Part shown: piece by piece, positions 36,139-47,285 of the stretch
Numbering within the stretch: the stretch's first letter is position 1
Layout of the letters: the number at the start of each line of letters is the position of its first letter
Source of the DNA: Hofstenia miamia
Lineage: Eukaryota; Xenacoelomorpha; Acoela; Hofsteniidae
Assembly (NCBI GenBank): GCA_900660155.1
Contig: CABFPE010000212.1
Location: 846,997 to 910,996, forward strand
Reading direction: 5' to 3'
DNA length: 64,000 nucleotides
Translations under genes and position numbers: made by a program
The notes under the pieces: generated by a model
Seen by the model: the letters and a program-made list of their open reading frames with translations, nothing else
What the model was told of the DNA's origin: nothing
Database searches by the model: none

Positions 36139-36169
<31 letters not shown>
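36139..36169. repeat. (TA)n microsatellite
   Basis: About 15 uninterrupted TA units. Confidence 0.95.
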
Positions 36170-36174
<5 letters not shown>

Positions 36175-36899
36175 GTTGAGCATAGGGCCGAATTAGGAAA
36201 ATAGTAGACCCTTAAAGAAAACATCTATTGAGTGAGTTGAGCAGGCTAGTCAACGTGAAAATTAGGGGTGAAAGTGGAGGCAGATCACAGAACCAGGAGA
36301 TGCGGAACCTGAAGAAACTATTAAGTAAATGATGAATGCAGAAATAAATATGAGAAGTGGGTGCCCGTGCCAAGGGGAGTTGAAAAAAGCAAGCTAGCAG
36401 TAGAGACAGCATAGGTCAATAACTTGTTAGATGCCATGAGTGTCACTGAATTAAATAGGTTAGTTTATGCAGGCGCATGGGAGTGCTAAATAATGTAGAT
36501 ATAGACATGAGGAAAAAAGAAGACAAAAAGAAAAGAAACACAGAAATCAAGCATGGGAGAGAGGAATTGAGAATAAAGTGACTTACATCAGGACAAGTGA
36601 GCCGACAGTACAGGATAGGTGTAGGGTAGGTAAGGAGAAGACTATAGAAACTGCACGAGAAGTGGGAGAGGCGGTAATAGTAGTATAGATCCGAGTCCTT
36701 CCATTCTCACGTTTTTCTGATTGGTCGAGAGGGGGAGTCCAGCCCTTCTCACTTTTCGCTGATTGGTCGAGAGGGGTGGCCTTTGACCTGAGACGTCGTG
36801 GATATTGGCGGGGGGGTGTTTTACTGACGTCATGCATGTACTTTTACTAGTTTTTGTGTTATTTATGTGGCCTAATTTAGTTTGCATTTTTTTACTTTT

Positions 36900-37435
36900 T
36901 TAGTTTTTACTTTCCCACATTAACATACATTACATGTATTACTTTCCCACATTAAATTACTTTACATGTATTACGTTCCCACTTTAATTTACTTTACATG
37001 TATAAATTTCCCACATTTACATACTTGTTTAAAAAGTGGAATCGAAAAATATTTCCAANCTTTGACCTGAGACGTCGTGGATATTGCCGGGGGTGTTTTA
37101 CTGACGTCATAATGTACTTTTACTAGTTTTTGCGTTATTTATGTGGCCTAATTTAGTACTTTACCATACATTTTTTTAGTTTTACTTTCCCACATTAACT
37201 AACTTTACAGTTTTTACTTTTCCCACATTAACTAACTTTACAGTTTTTACTTTCCCACATTACCTTACATTTTTTTAGTTTTTACTTTCCCACATTACCT
37301 TACATTTTTTTAGTTTTACTTTCCCACATTAAATTACTTTACATGTATTACTTTCCCACATTAATTTACTTTACATGTATAAATTTCCCACATTTACATA
37401 CTTGTTTAAAAAGTGGAATCGAAAAATATTTCCAA
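36900..37435. repeat. Degenerate minisatellite with CTTTCCCACATTA core
   Basis: The motif ACTTTCCCACATTA recurs about ten times with spacers such as CTTTACATGTATT and TTTTTAGTTTT, at a period near 36. The array is split by an N at 37,059, after which the entry sequence (TTTGACCTGAGACGTCGTGG, also at 36,781) starts again. Two alleles or overlapping contigs may be concatenated here. Confidence 0.8.
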
Positions 37436-37474
37436 ATAAAAAATAAATACATACTTGTTTAAAAAGTGGAATCG

Positions 37475-38474
37475 NNNNNNNNNNNNNNNNNNNNNNNNNN
37501 NNNNNNNNNNNNNNNNNNNNNNNNNNNNNNNNNNNNNNNNNNNNNNNNNNNNNNNNNNNNNNNNNNNNNNNNNNNNNNNNNNNNNNNNNNNNNNNNNNNN
37601 NNNNNNNNNNNNNNNNNNNNNNNNNNNNNNNNNNNNNNNNNNNNNNNNNNNNNNNNNNNNNNNNNNNNNNNNNNNNNNNNNNNNNNNNNNNNNNNNNNNN
37701 NNNNNNNNNNNNNNNNNNNNNNNNNNNNNNNNNNNNNNNNNNNNNNNNNNNNNNNNNNNNNNNNNNNNNNNNNNNNNNNNNNNNNNNNNNNNNNNNNNNN
37801 NNNNNNNNNNNNNNNNNNNNNNNNNNNNNNNNNNNNNNNNNNNNNNNNNNNNNNNNNNNNNNNNNNNNNNNNNNNNNNNNNNNNNNNNNNNNNNNNNNNN
37901 NNNNNNNNNNNNNNNNNNNNNNNNNNNNNNNNNNNNNNNNNNNNNNNNNNNNNNNNNNNNNNNNNNNNNNNNNNNNNNNNNNNNNNNNNNNNNNNNNNNN
38001 NNNNNNNNNNNNNNNNNNNNNNNNNNNNNNNNNNNNNNNNNNNNNNNNNNNNNNNNNNNNNNNNNNNNNNNNNNNNNNNNNNNNNNNNNNNNNNNNNNNN
38101 NNNNNNNNNNNNNNNNNNNNNNNNNNNNNNNNNNNNNNNNNNNNNNNNNNNNNNNNNNNNNNNNNNNNNNNNNNNNNNNNNNNNNNNNNNNNNNNNNNNN
38201 NNNNNNNNNNNNNNNNNNNNNNNNNNNNNNNNNNNNNNNNNNNNNNNNNNNNNNNNNNNNNNNNNNNNNNNNNNNNNNNNNNNNNNNNNNNNNNNNNNNN
38301 NNNNNNNNNNNNNNNNNNNNNNNNNNNNNNNNNNNNNNNNNNNNNNNNNNNNNNNNNNNNNNNNNNNNNNNNNNNNNNNNNNNNNNNNNNNNNNNNNNNN
38401 NNNNNNNNNNNNNNNNNNNNNNNNNNNNNNNNNNNNNNNNNNNNNNNNNNNNNNNNNNNNNNNNNNNNNNNNNN
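37475..38474. other. 1000-N assembly gap
   Basis: Exactly 1000 Ns inside the long-TIR element. The contig before it ends in the minisatellite and the one after it begins in the right TIR. Confidence 0.98.
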
Positions 38475-39389
38475 CACCCCTCTTGACCAATCAGCGAAAA
38501 GTGAGAAGGGCTGGACTCCCCCTCTCGACCAATCAGAAAAAAGTGAGAAGGGAAGGACTCGGATCTATACTATTGGTAATACAGAAGGCAGTACTGTTAG
38601 AACCAACTAGTCATCAGAATCGCTTTTAATCTCCCTGGGAACTGGTGAGCTCTCCAAGCTGATAGCCATGCCAGTGAGAAGCAGTTTGAAGGAATATGAG
38701 ATAATAACAATAACACTAATAACTCTAATATTAAGGAGACTTTATTAATCTGAATATATATTTGTGCCAAATTTTTTACAGCTAATTGGAATATTTAGTC
38801 TGATTCAAAATAACTCCAAGGCTGATTAAATATATATTTCCTAGGTTCCTTCATCAAATTGCAATTGAATTTAGCCTGCTTGTAAATAAAAAGTTTTGCA
38901 GTTGTTCTAAGATATTCGTTCTGTGTTATAAAGCAACTTCTTGAATTCCTTCTTCTCTTTCGTTTTTTTCTGATATTTTCTAAATATTTCGCGAAATCCA
39001 AAGCATACTGTTTATTAATAATATCCATTTGTAAAAGGCATCATTTAATTGTGTTTGTAGTTATTGACGAAATATTTAAACATTTAAAGCGGGATAGGTA
39101 GGCTAGTTGTAGTCTGGTTATATTTATGTTGTACATATTCTTTGTACTCATTCTAATTAATTTGTATTTGATAGGTTGCAATGCCATGCAGAGAAAACAT
39201 TGAGTAACTTAGTGCGAATAACTAATAGATACAAATTTTTCTTTGTGCTTCTTAAGATATATTTTGCCAGTTGAAATTTCATTTCATAAAACTAATTTTA
39301 AAGCAGATTTTACTTGATTTTAGGTATGCTTATGACATAAGAAATTATTACTAATGTAAAAGCCGAGATCTTTACTGTTTTTATAAGAA

Positions 39390-41990
39390 AGATCTAAATT
39401 CATTGAAATTAGTGCATTTAAAAGAATTTTGCTGTCACCAAAGTTAATAATTTGTAGCTTAAAATTTTAATCGATTTCCAATTTTATTGGATTATTAGAC
39501 GCTATTTTCAAATCATTAGCAAAAAGGAAGATGCTGCTGGATAAGCCTATAGATGTTGGATCATTGATCATTATATAGAAAACAAATTCCCTTGAGAAAT
39601 TCCGCAATTGACAATATTTTAATCTGCTCACAACCAATGAAAAAAAGCAACCTGTGTTCTAATTGGTAGATATATGAATACAATCATTTTGGCATTGGTC
39701 CAACAATTCTAAATTTTATCAATTTACTTAAGCCCATGCTACACGAGCAACTTTTGTCGCCGATTTTTGTCGTCCAAACGAGCAATTTTTGTCTCCAACT
39801 TTTGTTGTTGATTTGGTATGCTACACGAACAACTTTAGTCATTTAATTAGTTTTAGACAAAAGTTGGGGAGGGGATGCTACAAGAACGATTTTAGTTGGC
39901 GACAAAAATTGGTGATAAAAGTTGTTCGTGTAGCATAGTGTTACAACAACTTTTTAAATTTCAGTTACTTCATTATAAATATTTAAGAAAGAATTACAAG
40001 AATATCCGAATATGCAGAAATATTTAAAATAAGAAATATTAATATTGCTCATTTAACATAACAGTTGAACTAAAATTGGCGACAAAAGTTGTTCGTGTAG
40101 CATGGGCTTTAGTTAGTAAAATTAAAGTTTATTATTATGTGATTCTTAACAAATCAAAATGACAAATATTTACAAATCAATCAAAAGTGGTGGTACAACA
40201 ATTAAAATAAATGTTGCTAAAAGATATTGCATCTGTTACTAATAAATCAGCTACTGTTAAGAAAGTTCGGCGTAAATATTCGACTGAATTATGCTTTAAA
40301 GTCTATGAAGTAGATTAATTTGTTGAAAAATTGTTGAATTTGTTTACTAAATTTCAAAATTTTCTTCATGTCTGTGTTTTTGATTAAATTTTACTTCTTC
40401 ATCATTTTCATTGTACTCCAACTTAGTTTGTTATTGATGATTACGACTCTATGGCATATGGATCCCACGCTCTATTAGAAAAATACTATGAGCGATTCTA
40501 TCGAAGGGCTTAACTAAGTCATAATATAAACAAATACAAGGTATATTTTCATCATTGGGTTTATAGAGTCCCCGACAGTATGTGATCAATTGAATAATTG
40601 CTGATTTATTTTTAGTGAAACCAAATTGAGAATTATAAATATTGCAGGATACGTAGGGGCATGATTTGTCATAAATAATAATTTATTTTAAACAAGATGT
40701 TGTAGTTACAAATCCCCTGAGGGTTTACTTTTTAAACATAGACAAAAATTTTGTTCTTCCCATTTACATTCAAATAAACTTAGAAAATAAGGCAGTATGT
40801 CATTTTTCTACATGTTTATATTAAGTCGAAGGAATATTACCCAGTCCATATCAAGAACTTTTACAAAATGCATTTTCAAAATCATTCCTTGATGTGTCAC
40901 TGTATGAGATTATAAAGTCATCTTCATTTTGATAAACAGCAGTCAAAGATTAGTAGCCTATGTATCAATATTTGGAATATTTTCTAATTCTTCTAAATTG
41001 TTTGGATATTTGCTGAGTAACCTTGGCAATGTGTTATCTTTTGAATTCAAATGTAAGAAGAATGACATTTGTTAAGCAAACATACATGGTTTGAAGATAG
41101 ATAGGGAGACAAGCTTCTTCCTAGTTTTCACTTTTTACATAAAGGTGTGGAAAATGGAAATTCGATCCAATAATACCAATATGCAATGTAATTTAATGTG
41201 CATATATTAACTGTACTAATATCTTGGTCAAGACCTATAGAAAGCTTTTCACTGTATGAAGAGAAGAAATAAATATCAATGTCATCATTAAGCCATTTAT
41301 ATTCAGATAGCTTTTGAATGTTATCAATACGATAATGAATAACCCTATAATTGGAAACATTTGAACAAGAGGTTTGTGAAGAATAAATTTTGAATGTTGC
41401 CTTTTGCATGTGTAAAAAAATTCACTATTTTATTACTGCTAAAATGCTCACACATAGTATCTACATATCCATTTCATAATTATTTGATGATGAGATTGAT
41501 TCAGGATCAAAGGAAATGAAATGAAAATTACCAACTATTGTAATTGCTTTTTTGTAATTAATATTGATTTGACTAAAGCACAGAATTACGTCGTTCATGA
41601 AATTTAGGACAGTTTCTTAGCAAACATGATATTTACCTTCTGTGAGGAGGGAGATAAACACAGATTACAAGTATGAGCAGATTAATGAAATTCTATATCA
41701 CTAATCTATCAAAATCTACTTTGAAGTTTGATGGCATCTTAGAAATTTTTGATATCTTTATGAAGTAAAATTCTGCAGCCCCATGCTCTGCTATGTTTCA
41801 ATGATATTGGAATGTCACCCAAAGTAAGTAAATAGGAAACAATTCAATATGTTCATACATCCAGGTCGGTTAAGAAAGCTATTTGCAAATTTTTCAGAAG
41901 TAAAAATAATTTTTATGAAGATCATTTATATTTTTGACACTTAAGAAAATGATTTGTCTTGCCAAGTCAATTCGCAGGGTAAAGGTTATT
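39390..41990 (-). pseudogene. Decayed LINE with endonuclease and reverse transcriptase remains
   Basis: On the minus strand, pieces at 41,450-41,990 read like an AP endonuclease (SRAWGCRILLHKD, then VGNFHF near 41,535). At 40,440-40,690 it reads NSQFGFTKNKSAIIQLITYC and LVKPFDRIAHSIF, the QFGFR-STTDQL and D--KAFD-V-H blocks of reverse transcriptase. At 39,480-39,620 it reads VNCGISQGN and LFANDLKIA, the GVPQGS and FADD blocks, with D changed to N in the second catalytic pair. Many stops and shifts. A MITE (39,731-40,108) splits the palm region. Resembles Jockey/CR1-like LINEs. Confidence 0.75.
39731..40108. mobile_element. Complete MITE, GCTACACGA family, target duplication TTA
   Basis: Ends AGCCCATGCTACACGAGCAA and its inverted copy (GTTCGTGTAGCATGGGCT) are bounded by TTA on both sides (39,728-39,730 and 40,109-40,111). 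Length is 378 bases. A three-base TTA duplication is typical of PIF/Harbinger-type insertion, although these terminal bases are not the classic family ends. Internal GCTACACGA copies in both orientations give it a multi-hairpin structure. It is inserted in the reverse-transcriptase palm of the minus-strand LINE, and a truncated sibling lies at 6,328-6,640. Confidence 0.85.
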
Positions 41991-42779
41991 ATTTCCTAGA
42001 AGTTGCAGACTTAATGAGCTGATAGCGCGTGGCTAAAACTACTTTTTCTTCCAAAGTTTCATAAATACTTTTCTTTCAAATTCCTTAAGCATGTAGTATT
42101 TTGATAACAATTCTTTTATACCATTCATTACCAACACAGATGAATATTGGTCTAGATTTTGAGCAGTTGTATTTTCCAATATATTTAAGTTCCTTAACTT
42201 TAAGCAGCATAGTGTTCATTTAAACGGAAAACACGTTTTTCCACTTTTATGAGAAATTTTCTCCGACCCTATCTAGAAATTTGTAAATCGTGAGCCATCG
42301 ACACATCTTTTGATGAACGTGAGTGGGTGTAATATTGAATCATATTGCTGTGCTGAAAATGCTTGAAAAGATCAACTATTTTTCATTGAAAGTTCCGATC
42401 CTTAAAAGAAATTATTTGTTAAAAATCTAAGGTTATGTAACTAGAATGTTTAAGTTCCATGGGGTTGTAGATAGACCTTCAAACCCATTAAAGCGTGCTG
42501 TGCGGAAAATCAGAGGTCGCTTTACCAAAAGCACATCTCAATTGGATAGCAAGTGCTGTGCGGTTTAGGAACAAAAATATGGAGGAGTCTGTCCTCTATT
42601 TGGTGGTGCTTTTAGGTTGCGTGCATCTGCAATAGTTTTTGAAATATAGGTGTTTAGGTATTTCACCCAAGAACATGAAGATGTTCAAAGCTTCTCAAAC
42701 TGCTTAAAGTTAATAGCATAGGGGTTTATTGAATGCAAATGCTGATGAACACATAAAGTCCTACCTACAGGAAGTTTTT

Positions 42780-44220
42780 CTAAATCACGTATTAATTATT
42801 GGTGGTAATTTTGTTCAACTTAATTTGCATTGCTTACAACGGGAATTTTAAATGAGTCAATTGGTTAAATTTGCAACTGATGAAGGAAATATATTAGAAT
42901 ATAATTTATACAAATCATCCACATCTTTTAAGAACATCCCAATCTATGGCTAATATTGTAGGATGCAGGCATCTCTCAGTATATGTTAAATCTCAGTATC
43001 AACTACCTGCGGCAAAAGTTGGTTTTACTAGAAATAAAAATATTCGAAAACGCGAGCTTTTTGGCCGCACAATTACCCCAATTGTTGGAGTCTTTGCTAT
43101 GATAAATCTATTTGGGTTTCGGAAACAATGGGAGATCTACTCAGATTCCATAAATAATGTCTACGCATACTGCTTTCCTGTAGTAAAGAAAGGAAATCTA
43201 CGCCAAACCTCGGATAACGAATCACATTCTAATTTTATAAGAAAACATCCAAAGGCTCTTACTTTGGGCGTTTTTTATCTTTTTAGAAAATTGAGAAATC
43301 AAGTGAACCGCCATAACGACTTTAAATATCTGATTGATGAACTGAAAGTTTGTTGGGAAAAAATTGGTGGAAAACTATAAAAGCAATGTATGGAAAACAA
43401 CTGAAAAGTTAAATGAACATTTGTCTGTTGGTGCCAATTGTGTGAAACATGATAAACCCTAGCAAATAACATTAAACTTTCTTCTGCAATTAGCAATTAT
43501 GAACCCATATCTACTCAAGAAATGGAAATGGTTACTGAAGAAGGGAACCAATTTGAAATACCTGAATATTACGTGGTTTGTATCCTTAGATTTATCAGGA
43601 CTTGATTTTCTGCAAAATTTTATTCCTATTTGGATAATTTATGAATTCCGGTTTGAACTTGCACTACCAATGTCAAAATTGCTCAATTCTTCATTCGCTA
43701 TATGTGTTGCTACTTCATTCGAATGCACTGATGTTATTTATCTGCCTAAAAGAGCATTAATAAAATAGATATTAAAAGATATCAGACCTATATCTCTTAC
43801 ACACTCAATTTCAACTATTGACTGAGTGAACAGTCCCAAACTAAATGAAGTAACCTTACAAAATAACCATAAATGGGAAAATGACGTGAGCAAAATAATC
43901 TCTAAATCCTCTAAACGACTTAAATTTATCAGACATTTAAAACACAGTGGCTTAACTTCATTAGAAATATACAAAAATTATGTGTCACTACTTAATCTGT
44001 TTTGGAGTACTGTTGACAGATATTGCATCATTCACTTACGATTAAGAAAAGAACAAAACTTGAGCAGGTTCAGAGGCAAACTCTAAACATAATTAGCCAA
44101 ATAGATCAGATGAAAGTGCGTGCCAATGACTTGAAAAGCATTTACAGCAATTTTGATTACTCGGTAAGGAGTATTGTGCAGAATCGGAAGGTTGGAAATT
44201 TTGTTCACCACAAGTAAATC
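42780..44220 (+). pseudogene. LINE, plus strand, internally deleted
   Basis: After endonuclease-like remains (IIGGNFVQL near 42,800; LVKFATDEGNIL) the plus strand reads LFRKLRNQVNRH, which occurs before the reverse transcriptase in CR1/Jockey-type ORF2. It continues with SKLLNSSFAICV and ILKDIRPISLT (the start of the polymerase) and then jumps to KWENDVSKIISKSSKRLKFI, HLKHSGLTSLEIYK and HHSLTIKKRTKLEQVQRQTL near the C-terminus. The catalytic palm (GVPQGS, FADD) is missing, implying an internal deletion near 43,820. Several frame changes occur. It lies opposite in orientation to the LINE at 39.4-42 kb. Confidence 0.78.
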
Positions 44221-44704
44221 TGAAACTTTTAAAATTAATCTCAATCTTTCAAAATGTATTTCAAAATTGACACTTTTCCCTTATACAATGAAATTTAAAA
44301 TGTCCATTTAGAGAAAAACTTTGAAAATACAAACCTAAAAGTGAATATCACCACTTGTTATCTGCAATTATTTGTAATTATTTGTCCCAAATGAGTTCAT
44401 TTGCTTACAAGGATTCGAAGTATTTCTGTTGATTAAATCCACATTACACGTTACAGCAGAAAGTTTTCATAAAAACATATTTGACAGATTAAATATTCAT
44501 ATCTAATTTCATTATCAAATTCCTAAATGACAAAATATGTTTATAATGGATAACACTGTAATTTTCCATTCAATTTTGGTAACACCTTTGCAAGCTCAAT
44601 TAATCAGTAAATGATCTACACGTGATTACAGAAATTCTAGAGTTGCTTTATATTCATTATCAAAGTTTCTCACATTTGGTGCAAATACATGAAAAAGTTA
44701 TAAA

Positions 44705-44744
<40 letters not shown>

Positions 44745-46052
44745 TAGTTTCAAGATTTTCGAAAGGGTTTTTACAATGAGAATGATGAGAGGTGAGCACT
44801 GGATGAATATTAAACAACAGAAAATGCAGCATTCGAAAAATTTCAAATCTTGCAATTTCATATATAGTAGTCTTCAGCCATTTTATTTTAACAAATTTTC
44901 ACGGGCTTTGCAAAATATCTTTGAATTAAATATCAGTCAAAAATGTTAGATATAAATGTGAAGCTTTTTTTCAAATGCTGAAGCTCTTAAGAAGATACTT
45001 ACGTCTCTAGAGATCTTCTTTGCTATATTTTGAACAAACTCAAGAACTGCTTTGAAGTTATTTAAGGAAAGGTTCAAGCTTTTAAGTATAGAGCAACTTA
45101 ATGAATGTAGTATGAATGCTAGCTAGGGGCTTTTTTGCAATTTAATAGTCTTAAGAATCTTAGGTAAGTAATGTCGCTGCCTTTTTTATTTTCATTAAGT
45201 TGATTTAAATCTCAGATTTAAGTAAGTTGGTTTTCTGTATGCGTGTAAACTTATTGATTGAGGGCTTAAAAGCTTAGTTGCATAAGCTTAGTGATTAAAG
45301 ATCTTGGATGAAACCTGAAGAAAATTACGGAACAAGACTATAGTTGGTTGTTAACGTGGAATATATTTTATATGGTACCATTTCATCCTGAAGATATTTT
45401 GTGTACACGTAGGGGAGGCAAGGTTAAAGTCGAATTGACTGTACCAGATATGGACCTAATTTTCAATTAGCATATGTGAATTTTGCATATATTATGCTAA
45501 TAACCTTTTTGAAAAAAATTTCCTCGCCTTGCCAAGCGATGAGTTTTTGCATATAAAAGTGAAAATTTTGGTTTTTAAGTAAATTTCAAAAAAGTACATG
45601 TTGTCAACAAATTCTATGTATTCAAGATTCAGAGGATTATGTGAAATAAATATAGGTTTGAAAAATGACTAGTTTGAAGTTTGTTTTTGTATTTCTCCTT
45701 AAGAACAACAAAGGGGCATTTAAGAACTTGCCAAATTTCAGGTCACTATAAGTCCCTTCAGTTTTTCGAACAATTCCTGTTCGATTTAATAATTAGCAAA
45801 CCTATAATTTCACGAATTTTATTGCAATGAATAATCGTAATCATGTTAACGTCTATGATTTACTTGTTATAGTGCAGAGCTAACACCTGTTATATAAGAC
45901 ATTTGAATTTTTGTTTAAGTTTTAATAATTCAAGAGTAAATAAATTTTTCTCAAACTCTTGCAACATTGTTGCACATCTATGTAATTTCTAATCACCTTT
46001 ACCTGATCATATTAGCAGTTGATGAAACCGCTGTAGCTTGCAATTCTGAAAA
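44221..46052. repeat. Gene-free stretch with (TA)n at 44,707-44,741
   Basis: Contains an exact 10-base tandem duplication (AATTATTTGT twice at 44,366-44,385) and the TA microsatellite. No coding signal recognised. Confidence 0.5.
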
Positions 46053-47285
46053 TACAGGGTATCCAAAAAGATGTACTCACCGTTTGATCTTCTAGTACTC
46101 ATGCATTTTATGTGTAAGTAGATGTGTCTTGACAAATGTACAATTCTAAGAAATTAAATTAATAATAAAAATAACAAAATATAGCAAATTTATTATGGAA
46201 CCTATTATTTATTGTAATGAATTGTTATGCACGCAAATGTTCGAACTGCCTTCCTTCATTTTCCAAACACAGCTGATAACGTCCAACAATTGATTCTACA
46301 ACGTTGTGAAGCACTTCATCTGTAATTGCAAGACATTGTATTCGAATTTCTTTTTTCAGCCCCTTAATTGTCTCTGGTTATGCCGCATAGACCTTCTCTT
46401 TAAGATATCCCCATAAAAAAAATCAATTGACGTATGGTCTGGTGAACGCGCAGGAAATTCAACGCCACCTCTTCTGCCAATCAATGTGTTTGGATGTTTT
46501 GCATCGAGGTAAGCACGTACATCACGATGGTAGTGGGGAAGTGCTCCGTCTTGCTGAAAGTAAATCCCCAAACATATCTTTAATCCCTGTACAGACATTT
46601 TCAATCAGTAAGTTTAAGTAATCTGTACCACAGACAGCTTTGTCAAAAAATAATGGTTCAACGATCCCCAGTTCTGAGATCCCACACCACACTGTGACAC
46701 CTGGAAGATTTAAATGGTGTTCCATGCTATAATGGGGCTTTCATGGCCCAGTATGAGCAATTATGACGGTTGACTGAGCCATTAAACTTAATGATATCCT
46801 CATCACTCCATACGATTTTCTCTGGAAATGTTGCATCATCTGTGACGTTGCTTAAATACAATTCGCAAAATTGAACTCTGCGATCATGATCATCTTCACT
46901 GAGAGCTTAAAGTAATCTTGGGATGTAACTTTTTCAATGATCTTGTTTCAACATCCGATGAACACTCGATTTCCGGTGCCCATTTTATGTTGTCTTACGG
47001 ATATTCTTGCGATCTTTAAGGAGTTTCTTGCAATTGATTATGTTTACTGGGGCTCGTGGATGTTCGTAGTCTTGCAGAGCATTGCTTACTAACATTGTGT
47101 ACAATTCCTTAAGCTTCTGAAACTCTTTATTAAATTGTTTTTGCACTTCAACGATATTCTCGTGCTTCCAGTAACACTTTAGAATAAACTTTTTTTCTTC
47201 AAACGTTCGTTGCCCATTTGCCTATATCAGAAATAAAACGAACAGAATATAATTAGTTGTTTTTAAAGAGTGAGTACGCCCTGTG
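46053..47285 (-). mobile_element. DD41D mariner-like transposon, inactivated
   Basis: Ends are TACAGGGTATCC with GTACTCAC further in at the left, and GTGAGTACGCCCTGT at the right. These are inverted, with a short insertion in one arm. The minus strand encodes mariner-superfamily transposase blocks: [45 protein letters not shown] and RSPDHTSIDFF. Forty-one residues separate the aspartate of QQDG and the aspartate of SIDFF, which assigns it to the DD41D (rosa/VISITOR-type) group. Several shifts and stops split it, so it is a dead copy. No clear TA duplication at the right end. Confidence 0.82.

Larger units (their letters stand above)
36681..38574. mobile_element. Long-TIR DNA element around an assembly gap
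   Basis: About 100 bases at 36,681-36,780 are the inverted complement of 38,475-38,574 (both read TAGTATAGATCCGAG from the outside inward). Each arm holds two subrepeats around CTGATTGGTCGAGAGGGG. The outside flanks GGTAATAG and GGTAATAC match at 7 of 8 positions, as for a target duplication of an 8-base class (hAT, P or Merlin). The interior has a minisatellite and a 1000-N gap (37,475-38,474), so a transposase may be hidden. The superfamily is not determined. Confidence 0.75.

Noticed and set aside
36583-36887. Minus-strand frames with DQS/TNQ repeats as a small repeat protein
   Set aside because: They translate the subrepeats of the inverted terminal arm of a DNA element; both arms give the same words.
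37371-38629. Long apparent reading frames across the second gap
   Set aside because: Almost entirely Ns; the readable ends are minisatellite and inverted-repeat sequence.
46427-46621. Plus-strand frame within the mariner-like element
   Set aside because: Antisense shadow of the minus-strand transposase blocks.
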